Assembly (NCBI GenBank): GCA_964615765.1 | Contig: CAZTQN010000001.1 | Coordinates: 190,884 to 254,883, forward strand | Length of the DNA: 64,000 nucleotides | Direction of reading: 5' to 3' | Source: CAZTQN01 sp964615765 | GTDB lineage: Bacteria > Planctomycetota > Phycisphaerae > Phycisphaerales > UBA1924 | In this document: piece by piece, positions 48,431 to 55,825 of the stretch | Layout: every line of letters starts with the position of its first letter | How positions within the stretch are numbered: the first letter of the stretch is position 1 | Translations under genes and position numbers: made by a program | Notes under the pieces: generated by a model | Databases searched by the model: none | What the model was told of the DNA's origin: nothing | What the model saw: only the letters and a program-made list of their open reading frames with translations

Positions 48431-51297
48431 GCCGCGCCGCGATCACGCGTCTGTTGAACATCGCGCCCGACGCGAGCCCGCTGACGCTGCTGGGGCTGTC
48501 GCCGCGCGAAGCCACCCCCGCACGGATCGAGCGTGCGCTCGCCGCCCGCCTGGCCCAGGTGGACGAGCACCCCGAGGGCTTCACGCCCGACGGCGACGAG
48601 GTCCGCCTCGCCCTGCACACGGCCGCCGCGCAACTGCTCGACCCGGACGCCGGCCGAGCGCTGCTCGCCAGCCAGCTCGCGCCGTCTCACGAGTCAGAAT
48701 CCACCGAGCGTGCGCCGGCTCGCCCGGTCGCCGCAGCTTCGGCTCGGGCCCCGCTCGAACCGCTGGATCTGAGTGTCCCGGCGTCAACACTCCCGCCCGC
48801 GCTGCCGGAGCTCTCGCGTCCGCAGCCGGCGCCGGCCCGCGCGCCTGAGCCGCGCGGTGTTGAGTCGTCGAGCACCGAGCCGGAACGGCGTTCGTTGGCC
48901 CTGCCCATCGGCCTCGCGGTCGGCGGCGTCGTGATCCTCGGCGGCTCGCTCGCGCTGATCGCGCTCACGATGCGTGCCGGCGGGCCGACGCCGGTCGTCA
49001 CTCCCGCGGCCCCGGCCGCCTCGGCGTCCGCCGCGTCGGCGCTATCGGTGCCAGTGGATCCCGCGCCGCCGTCGACGTCGCAACCGGCGAGTGTCGCAAC
49101 CACGCCGCTGGTCCGCACGCCCTTCGTCGAAGCGTCCGCGGCGATCCGCACGCTGCGTCAAACCGGACAGCAGTTCCGCGCCGACGCACCCGCCGAGGCC
49201 CGCGCGCTCGCCGCCGCCGTCGCGCCGATGGCCGATTGGTGGACGGAGTACGACCTGTCTCAGCGTCGCGCGGGGATCGACGCGGCCGTTGAGTGCGTGT
49301 TCGCGCTCGCCGCCGACCGCGCCGCCACCGCCGCGGCCCTCGCGGACATCGCGTCGTGGGCTGCCCCGCTCGCTGTTGCGACGCCGTTTGCTCGTGATCC
49401 ATCGACCGACACCACGCTCGATCAGGCCCAGATTGTCGCGGCCGGGTCGGCGCCTCGCGCCCGCCCAGCGCCCGTCGATCCGACGCTGATGAACCGGGCC
49501 GTGTTCGCGGCGGGCTTGCTCGCACGACTTTCCGGCGAGCCGGATCTGCCGCGTGCCGGTGCGTCCGCCGTTCGCGACGCGATCGACCAGGCCCGCGTGA
49601 ACGCCGTCATCGGTCAGGTCAGCGGCTTCGACGAGGGCGCGCGGCGTGCGCTCCGGGCCCTGCCGACACGCCTGCCGCCGGGCGCGAGCGTGACCGACCC
49701 GGCCGCGCGGGCCAAGACCTCGGTCGCGGGGTACATGACGCTCGCCCGCGCGATCGAGCGGTCCGACGCCGGGGCCGAGTCCGCCGCGCTCGACGCGATC
49801 GAGACGCTGCTCATCGAGTCCGATGAACCGACGCAGAACGCGGGCGTGCACGCGGCGCTCAGCGAACTCATTCTCGCCTGCAAGTGGCGGGCCGATGGTC
49901 CCGGACGCGTCCGCCTGCTCGGCTGGTTCCGCGACACCCGCGTCAGCCTCGCCGATCTCAGCGTCGTCACCGCGGTGCTCGCGCACCGTTCGTCCGCCGA
50001 GGGCATCGAGCCCGGCATGGTGGTCTCCATCACCACCGGCGAGGACGACCGCGTACGCGTACGCGGCGAGATCGCCCGGGCCTGGAACCTCTCTGACGCT
50101 GAATCCGTCCGCGACGCCCAGCGCGATTTGCTGCTGCAAGTCGCCGCTGCGACGTCCGCCGGCGCTGACGGTGCCGCGCCCATCGAGCATCTCGCCCGCG
50201 CCGCCGTCGCGTCGCGCTTGCGTGAAGCCGCCCGCCTGCTCTGGGGCGGCGACGCCGACGGCGCACGACAGATCCTCTCCACCGCGCAGAAGCGCGTCGA
50301 CGGCATCCTGCGCACATCAACCGCGCCGTCCGCCTCCGGCGCCGCGCCCGCGAGTGGGTCCACGTCGGCCGCCAGCGGGAAACTTGCCGGCGGCGGATCC
50401 GGCGGGAGTGATCCCAAGTCCGGCGATGGCTCCTCCTGGGCCGAGTCGTTCCTCAAGGCCCAGCGCAGCATCCCGCTGCGCCTCGAACGCCTCGAAGCCC
50501 TTGGCGACCTCGGGCGACCGATCGGGCGTGGCGACGCCGCGGTGCTGGTTGAAGCCGCGCTCCTCGGCGCGCCGTCGCGCGTCCGCGCCGCGGCTCAGCA
50601 GTGGGTCATCCGCTTCGCGGACGATCCCGCGATCACCGAGGCGCTCCTCGAGCAGTTGCCCGACGCGCCGCGCACGACGCCCGTCGGCGAGATGATCGCC
50701 GCCGTCGCCGGGCCCGCCGTTCCCCGCGTGCAGCATCCCAACTGGGAGTTCATCGCGCGGCGGGAACTCGTCGCACGCCTGCTCTCCCAGCTCTCCAGCG
50801 GCAACACCGACGGCGCCATCGACGACCTGGCCGGCATCCTTGCCGAGTCGTACACACCGCCCGAGCAGCCCGCGGGCGACGCTGCCGATCCTGGCGCCGA
50901 GCAAGCCCCCGCGGAAGATACCGCCGACCGTTTGCTGACCGGTGCTCGCGACCAGTTCGATCAGCTCTCGCGCGTGGCGCGGGCCCTCCCGCCGCCCGCC
51001 GATGACGATCTGTCGCCGGTGCAATGCGAGCGCCGGCGTGCCGCGCGTGTCGCCGTCGCCGACGGTCCGATCCAGATGTTCGCCGCGGAGCAGCTCAGCG
51101 CCGCGGAACTGCTCGCGTGCGTGGTCGCGGCGGAGCGTCCGGGCACCGGCCCCGCGGTCCGCTCGGTGCTCGCGGAGATGGTCGCCCGCCGCCGCGCCGC
51201 GCGCCATGCTTTCGAGCAGATCGCCGCCGGCGAAGCCGCGATGCTCCGCCTCTGGCTCATCCGCCAGGGCCTCATCGAAGGGACCAGCACGCCGTGA
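48427..51297 (+). CDS. Membrane protein with degenerate J-like N-terminal domain (operon gene 4)
   Basis: A 956-residue protein. Residues ~17-85 resemble a J-domain in order and spacing: LTLLGLSPREATPARIERAL, a His-Pro-Glu in place of HPD (His48-Pro49-Glu50), then AAAQLLDPDAGRALL, like the conserved helix III/IV of J-domains. A Pro/Ala linker leads to one membrane helix (ALPIGLAVGGVVILGGSLALIAL, residues ~157-181); about 770 residues of mostly helical, extracytoplasmic sequence follow. The loss of Asp in HPD means it probably does not stimulate an Hsp70. Its start (ATGA) and end (GTGA) overlap the neighbouring genes. Confidence 0.7.
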   Translation: MSRAAITRLLNIAPDASPLTLLGLSPREATPARIERALAARLAQVDEHPEGFTPDGDEVRLALHTAAAQLLDPDAGRALLASQLAPSHESESTERAPARPVAAASARAPLEPLDLSVPASTLPPALPELSRPQPAPARAPEPRGVESSSTEPERRSLALPIGLAVGGVVILGGSLALIALTMRAGGPTPVVTPAAPAASASAASALSVPVDPAPPSTSQPASVATTPLVRTPFVEASAAIRTLRQTGQQFRADAPAEARALAAAVAPMADWWTEYDLSQRRAGIDAAVECVFALAADRAATAAALADIASWAAPLAVATPFARDPSTDTTLDQAQIVAAGSAPRARPAPVDPTLMNRAVFAAGLLARLSGEPDLPRAGASAVRDAIDQARVNAVIGQVSGFDEGARRALRALPTRLPPGASVTDPAARAKTSVAGYMTLARAIERSDAGAESAALDAIETLLIESDEPTQNAGVHAALSELILACKWRADGPGRVRLLGWFRDTRVSLADLSVVTAVLAHRSSAEGIEPGMVVSITTGEDDRVRVRGEIARAWNLSDAESVRDAQRDLLLQVAAATSAGADGAAPIEHLARAAVASRLREAARLLWGGDADGARQILSTAQKRVDGILRTSTAPSASGAAPASGSTSAASGKLAGGGSGGSDPKSGDGSSWAESFLKAQRSIPLRLERLEALGDLGRPIGRGDAAVLVEAALLGAPSRVRAAAQQWVIRFADDPAITEALLEQLPDAPRTTPVGEMIAAVAGPAVPRVQHPNWEFIARRELVARLLSQLSSGNTDGAIDDLAGILAESYTPPEQPAGDAADPGAEQAPAEDTADRLLTGARDQFDQLSRVARALPPPADDDLSPVQCERRRAARVAVADGPIQMFAAEQLSAAELLACVVAAERPGTGPAVRSVLAEMVARRRAARHAFEQIAAGEAAMLRLWLIRQGLIEGTSTP

Positions 51298-52349
51298 CCC
51301 CGTGTCGAGTCATCGCCGCTGCGCTGCTCGCGTGCATCTCCGCCGCGACGCTGCACGCGCAGTCACCCCCACCGGCTGCCGGGCCTTCAACAACCGCTCC
51401 GCGTGTTGTGCTCGCCGACCGCGTCGACCGTCTCGACGAGCGGCTCGCCACGCTCGATCCATCGAACCCCGAGGCGTATCTCGAACTCGGCGAGGAAGTG
51501 CTCGCGGAGATTCGTACCGCCGAGGACCGCCGCCTGGCGCGGGAACTGCTCGCGCTCGCGTTCGAGCTCGAGCGTGTTCGCCCCGCCGACGAACGTCGCG
51601 GCGGGCTCATGGTCTCCGCCGGTCTTGCCCTCGCCATGACCGAAGAGTCCTCCGGTGATCGCCGCTGGCTTCGCGCCATCGCTCGGGCCATCTCCACCGG
51701 CCAGAGCGGTCCCGTCACCGTCGACGCGCCCGCCCGCACAACCGTCGACACCGGCGCTCCCGTCGACGCGGCGTCCCGCGATGCACTTCGGGCCGCCTCC
51801 GTGCTCGGCCTGGCCCGCGCCGGCCAGGGCCGCCGCGCCGAGCGACTGCTCGAATCTGGCGGCGTCTCCGCCGCGCTCAAGCGTGTCGATCGTCTTCTTT
51901 CTCCCGGCGAACTGCCGGGCGGCGTCGACCGCGTCCGCTCGCTGATCGCTTCCTGGCCCACCTGCTCGACCTGCCGCGGGCGCCGCTACGTCAAAACCGG
52001 CGCCGCCGTCAGTGTGTGCGACCGCTGCGGCGGCAAGGGCGGCCCGCACCTCGACGAGCGCGAACTGCTGCTGCACATCCGCGCCGAGTCCGCGCTGCTC
52101 AGCGGTTCGCAGCGCTCGTGGTCCGCCGCCGCCAAGGTCGATTCCGGCGCTCCGCTCCGCGATGTCGACCCGGCCGAACTCGCCGGCGTGCTGGGCGTGA
52201 GCGCGTCGCGCCCGATCTACCGCAACGGGCGCTGGGTGGCTGTGTCCGGAGCCGCCGCCGCCCCCGCGCCGAACCCAGCGCCCGCGCCGGCTGCGCCACC
52301 CGCCGAGGGCGCGCCCGCAAGTCCCGCCGCTCCCGCGCCCGCTTCGTAA
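51294..52349 (+). CDS. Secreted protein with DnaJ-type CxxCxG zinc motif (operon gene 5)
   Basis: A 351-residue protein with GTG start in a GTGA overlap. It has a signal peptide (RVIAAALLACISAATLHAQ). The middle is helical. Near residues 220-250 are CSTCRGRRYVKTGAAVSVCD and CDRCGGKGG, two CxxCxGxx knuckles like half of the DnaJ Cys-rich domain. The C-terminus is a long Pro/Ala tail. The preceding gene has a degenerate J-like domain, so the two halves of a DnaJ-like protein seem split over neighbouring genes; whether this reflects descent or chance is not known. Confidence 0.72.
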   Translation: MTPCRVIAAALLACISAATLHAQSPPPAAGPSTTAPRVVLADRVDRLDERLATLDPSNPEAYLELGEEVLAEIRTAEDRRLARELLALAFELERVRPADERRGGLMVSAGLALAMTEESSGDRRWLRAIARAISTGQSGPVTVDAPARTTVDTGAPVDAASRDALRAASVLGLARAGQGRRAERLLESGGVSAALKRVDRLLSPGELPGGVDRVRSLIASWPTCSTCRGRRYVKTGAAVSVCDRCGGKGGPHLDERELLLHIRAESALLSGSQRSWSAAAKVDSGAPLRDVDPAELAGVLGVSASRPIYRNGRWVAVSGAAAAPAPNPAPAPAAPPAEGAPASPAAPAPAS

Positions 52350-52371
52350 CCCGCCGCGCGTACAGTCGGGC

Positions 52372-52797
52372 ATGACGACGCCAGAGCCCACCGCTTCCCA
52401 GCCCGCCCCGGCCGCCGCTCCCGCCGCCGGCCCGGTCAACAAGCCCGAGATCCAGTTCGACGAGTTCGCGAAAGTCGACCTCCGCGTCGCGCGCGTCGTC
52501 GCCGCCGAGAATCACCCGAGCGCCGACCGCCTGCTCAAGCTCCAACTCGACGACGGCTCCGGCACGCCGCGACAGATCTGCGCCGGTATCCGCGGACACT
52601 ACACCGCCGAGGAGATGGTCGGCCGCCTGATCATCATCGTCGCCAACCTGGCCCCGCGCAAGATCCGCGGCGAGGAATCGCGCGGCATGCTGCTCGCCGC
52701 CAGCGACGCCCCGAAGGACGCCGCCCCCGGCGTCGAGCGCCGCGTCATCGTGCTGCAGCCGTCCGCCGACATCGCGCCCGGGTCGATCGTGTCTTGA
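52372..52797 (+). CDS. tRNA-binding domain protein (MetRS beta subunit / CsaA-like)
   Basis: A 141-residue protein with a ~30-residue Pro/Ala N-terminus followed by an OB-fold tRNA-binding domain: FAKVDLRVARVVAAENHPSA, DRLLKLQLDDG, QICAGIRGHYTAEEMVG, IIIVANLAPRKIRGEESRGM. The last block is typical of MetRS C-terminal domains and free Trbp111-like proteins, which bind tRNA structure-dependently. In some organisms it is a separate beta subunit of methionyl-tRNA synthetase. No MetRS catalytic gene is in the window. It starts 22 bases after the five-gene operon and may be co-transcribed. Confidence 0.9.
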   Translation: MTTPEPTASQPAPAAAPAAGPVNKPEIQFDEFAKVDLRVARVVAAENHPSADRLLKLQLDDGSGTPRQICAGIRGHYTAEEMVGRLIIIVANLAPRKIRGEESRGMLLAASDAPKDAAPGVERRVIVLQPSADIAPGSIVS

Positions 52798-52845
52798 TCC
52801 GATCGGAGACTCGTTCGATCGTGTCGTAGTTCGATCGTGCCGTAA

Positions 52846-53946
52846 TCAATCCGGACCGCGCTCGCGCGGCCGCTCGCCGCGCGGGTGGCCCTCGCCCGGG
52901 CTGCGCCGCGGCTCGCCATCGTCGGCCTCACTATCGCCGCGCGCCCGCCGCTCCTTCTCGCGCTCGATCAGGCGCCGCTCGAACGTCTCCACCACGCTGG
53001 CCTTGCCCGCTTCGCGCCGGTCGATCTCGCGGTTCGCCTCGTCGAGGCGCGTCCGCAGGCGGGTGATCTCCGCCTTTAGTATCTCGCCACGCACGCGGTA
53101 CTGCTCTTCCAGCGACCGCCGCAGCGCCGCCCGTGCCCCCTCGACCTCGGCCCCGACGACGGCCCGCTCCTCATACTCCGCGATCCGCCGGGCCGATTCC
53201 AGCGCCTCCCGCGCATAGCGAATATCCAGCAGGCGCAGCTTGAACATCTCCGGGTCGCGCGTGCGCAGTTCGTAGAGGAACCGGACGCGCGGGAACATCT
53301 GCACGAACTTCCGCCGCGCCGCCTCGGGGTCGCGCTTGCGCAGCTCTGTGAAGTTCTTCAGCGTCTGCGGCGACGCTGCATTCAGAAAGACGTCGATGAA
53401 CTCCTGCTGTTCCGGGCCCAGTTCGCTCGGAGCCTGCGTCGGAGCCTGCCCGTCCTTCTTGTCGCCCTCAAGCCGCGGTCCGCCGGGCTCCCTCTCCGGC
53501 CCGCCGCGCCGTGACATACCCGGTTCTTCCGGCAGCGGCCGATCGAGCTGATCGAACGACTCGAGGCGGTCTTCGAGCCGCCGTTCCGCCATCGCGGTGT
53601 TCGACGGTCCCCCGCCGCGCGGCCCGCGTCCATCGCCGCCGCGCATCGGCCCGCTGAGTTCCGGGAACTGCGCCCGCACGTCCGCGAGCGCGTCGCCGCG
53701 TTCGAGCATCGCGAGCGCCCGCTCCATCCGCTCCACACGTTCCTTCGTGCGCTGCAGTTGCCGTCGAAGCACCTCGCGTGCGATGCGGGAACGCTCCGCC
53801 CCGTCTTCTTCCCGCGTGCGAGCGTCCGCCGGCTGCGTCGATGTCTCCGGTGCGGGCGCGTCCTCCTTCGGCTGCGCACCGGCGCCGCTCGCGAAGATCA
53901 TCACCACCGCCAGCGCCGCCCCGAGTTTGACCCGCCGGTCCGTCAT
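52846..53946 (-). CDS. Secreted coiled-coil protein, third gene of the ECF sigma operon
   Basis: A 366-residue protein starting with an ATGA overlap after the anti-sigma gene. It has a signal peptide (VKLGAALAVVMIFASGAGAQP). The chain is highly charged. Residues ~45-115 form a helix with a Gly/Arg-rich break (MRGGDGRGPRGGGPS). The C-terminal ~170 residues are long Arg/Glu coiled coils (EQQEFIDVFLNAASPQTLKN, then RIAEYEERAVVG and RLRTRLDEANREIDRREAGK), ending in a Pro/Arg/Gly tail. Its location suggests the target or a periplasmic sensor partner of the sigma/anti-sigma pair. No known family is assigned. Confidence 0.7.
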   Translation of the reverse strand: MTDRRVKLGAALAVVMIFASGAGAQPKEDAPAPETSTQPADARTREEDGAERSRIAREVLRRQLQRTKERVERMERALAMLERGDALADVRAQFPELSGPMRGGDGRGPRGGGPSNTAMAERRLEDRLESFDQLDRPLPEEPGMSRRGGPEREPGGPRLEGDKKDGQAPTQAPSELGPEQQEFIDVFLNAASPQTLKNFTELRKRDPEAARRKFVQMFPRVRFLYELRTRDPEMFKLRLLDIRYAREALESARRIAEYEERAVVGAEVEGARAALRRSLEEQYRVRGEILKAEITRLRTRLDEANREIDRREAGKASVVETFERRLIEREKERRARGDSEADDGEPRRSPGEGHPRGERPRERGPD

Positions 53947-54605
53947 AGCGATTGCCCGTCCTCGGCCAGTTCGTCCAGCCAATCCGCGAACGTCCCGTCG
54001 TCCGTCGTCGTGCCCGTCGTGTGCGTGCTCTCGGAATCGCCGACGGCGAGCATCAGCAAATCCAGATCCGCCTGCACACGGGCCCGCAGTTCTTCCGTCG
54101 ACACCGTCGCGAGCGCCGATTCGCCGCCGCCGCGGTTCCCGTTCGTCGCCGTCTGACTGAGCATGACGGCGACGCTCATCCCGACCATGGCGACGGCGAG
54201 CGCCGCCGCGCCAATCCACCCGCGCCGCCGTCCCGCACGCCGGCCCGTGCGGCCCGACGTCCGCCCCGCGCCACGCCCGGGCTGATGCACAACCTCTCTC
54301 CGCCCCGCGTCCGCGTTGGCGCCGCCGCCGATCCCCGCCACGCTCGCGGCGAACACGCGCTCTTCCAGCCCGCCCGCCGCGTGCGCCGCGTCCTCGTCGC
54401 CGAGGCGATCGACCAGCGCCGGGTCGACCAGTCGCCCGCTCAGATGCTCGAACGACGCCCGGGCCACGCGGTCGGCCAGGTCATCCGCGCCCGCCGCGGC
54501 GTCCGCCGAGCCGAGCCGGTCCAGCGCCGCCGCAATCGCGCGCACATCCTCCGGACACTCGTCATGCCGGCCTGTGTTGCTCTGCTCGCGTTCCATAGGA
54601 CTCAC
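53943..54605 (-). CDS. Anti-sigma-factor-like membrane protein
   Basis: About 220 residues. GTG 54605 overlaps the sigma stop (GTGA) and has GGAG upstream; ATG 54596 is possible. The N-terminal ~100 residues are acidic and helical (DVRAIAAALDRLGSADAAAG), and there is one membrane helix (WIGAAALAVAMVGMSVAVML, ~residues 136-155) and a ~65-residue extracytoplasmic tail. There is no recognisable zinc-binding HxxxCxxC anti-sigma motif, so the assignment comes from topology and its place directly after the ECF sigma gene with overlapping stop and start. Confidence 0.65.
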   Translation of the reverse strand: MSPMEREQSNTGRHDECPEDVRAIAAALDRLGSADAAAGADDLADRVARASFEHLSGRLVDPALVDRLGDEDAAHAAGGLEERVFAASVAGIGGGANADAGRREVVHQPGRGAGRTSGRTGRRAGRRRGWIGAAALAVAMVGMSVAVMLSQTATNGNRGGGESALATVSTEELRARVQADLDLLMLAVGDSESTHTTGTTTDDGTFADWLDELAEDGQSL

Positions 54606-55393
54606 CGCCTGTTCTCCACGATACGCCCGGCCTTCCCGTCGCCCGCCGCGTTCACCACCGCCGGCGCCGTCATCAAGTCCTTCAACTTCCGCAGCGCCCG
54701 GTGATGCCGCGCCAGCAGCGTCCCGAGCGGTTCATCCAGCATGTCCGCGATCTGCCGGAACGACATACCGGCGTGATGCCGCAGTTCCACCACCTCGCGA
54801 TCGGCGTCCCCCAGATGTTCCATCGCCGCCCGCAGCCGCGAAACTTCGTCCCCCGGTTCCGCTTCCGCCGGCGCCGCGTCCGTGCTCGCGGGCCGTTCGC
54901 CCAGTTCGCCCGGGTCCGACGGGGCGGCCTGCCGCCGACGCCGCCGCGCCTCGTCACGAATCCGGTTCATCGCGACGCGGAACAGCCAGCTCTCGAAGCG
55001 GCCCTGCTCCGTGTACGCGCCGGTCGAGAGTTTGTTGGCGATCGTGCAGAACACCGACTGCGTGACCTCCTCCGCGTCATCATCTCCAACAACCCAGGGC
55101 CCGCTCCGCACGCCGCGCCCGCCACCCCGAACCCCACCCCGACTCCCCAGCCGCGACCGCGCCAACGCGTACACCCGCCGCGCGTACAGATCGACGATCG
55201 ACCGCCACGCCCCCTGATCCCCCGCGGCGGCCGCCGCGAGCAGCCCGGACAACTCCGGACTCTGCACCGCGCGATCCTCCTCCCCCGACGGCACGCCCTG
55301 GGCCCGCGCGGCGTCCCCCGCGCGGTCCATCGGCGCGGGCCCGGATCCGTCCTGCCCGCGTTGTGCCTTCTCGTCCGCCACGCCGATCCTCAT
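54602..55393 (-). CDS. RNA polymerase sigma factor, ECF type
   Basis: A 263-residue sigma factor. Region 2 begins at LAAAAAGDQGAWRSIVDLY and includes DDAEEVTQSVFCTIANKL and RFESWLFRVAMNRIRDEARR; region 4 has AMEHLGDADREVVELRHHAG, MSFRQIADMLDEPLGTLLARHHRALRKL. A Gly/Arg-rich insertion (GSRGGVRGGGRGVRSG) lies inside region 2.1-2.2, and the N-terminus (~45 residues) is a low-complexity extension. It should direct RNA polymerase to a stress or envelope regulon that includes its own operon with the anti-sigma and coiled-coil genes. Confidence 0.9.
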   Translation of the reverse strand: MRIGVADEKAQRGQDGSGPAPMDRAGDAARAQGVPSGEEDRAVQSPELSGLLAAAAAGDQGAWRSIVDLYARRVYALARSRLGSRGGVRGGGRGVRSGPWVVGDDDAEEVTQSVFCTIANKLSTGAYTEQGRFESWLFRVAMNRIRDEARRRRRQAAPSDPGELGERPASTDAAPAEAEPGDEVSRLRAAMEHLGDADREVVELRHHAGMSFRQIADMLDEPLGTLLARHHRALRKLKDLMTAPAVVNAAGDGKAGRIVENRR

Positions 55394-55448
55394 GACCACC
55401 CGCTCAACGCCCCACCCGCGCGTCTATTGCCGATGGCTATCGTCGGCC

Positions 55449-55787
55449 ATGCCCCCGGTCCTCTACACCGTCACGGCTGACCTGCCAAATCCCGACCTGG
55501 CCCGAGAATACCTCCAATGGTTGCTGGGCGGGCACGCCCAGGCCGTCGTCGCCGCCGGGGCCCAGTCCGCCGCCGTCATCCGCCTCGACCCGCCCGCGCC
55601 CGCGTCGGCCTCCGCGCCCGCCGTGATCCAGGTGCAGACCCAGTACGTCTTCGCATCCCGCGAGGCGTTCGATCACTACGACCGCGTCGCGTCGCTCCCC
55701 CTTCGCGCCGAAGGCCGCGCACGCTTCGGTCCAGACCGCGGCGTCACCATGCGCCGCGCCGTGGGCGACATCCTCCTCAAGGCCTGA
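55449..55787 (+). CDS. DUF4286-like small protein
   Basis: A 112-residue protein. It begins PVLYTVTADLPNPDLAREYLQWLLGGH and contains QVQTQYVFASREAFDHYDRV, with GRARFGPDRGVTMRRAVGD near the C-terminus; this matches the short DUF4286 family (ferredoxin-like fold, unknown role). ATG 55449 is chosen over ATG 55392, which would overlap the divergent sigma gene start. lysS starts 38 bases downstream, so both may share a transcript. Confidence 0.75.
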   Translation: MPPVLYTVTADLPNPDLAREYLQWLLGGHAQAVVAAGAQSAAVIRLDPPAPASASAPAVIQVQTQYVFASREAFDHYDRVASLPLRAEGRARFGPDRGVTMRRAVGDILLKA

Positions 55788-55825
55788 AGGTCCCTTCGTC
55801 GCCCCGCACGCGTACCGTTGCCGCG

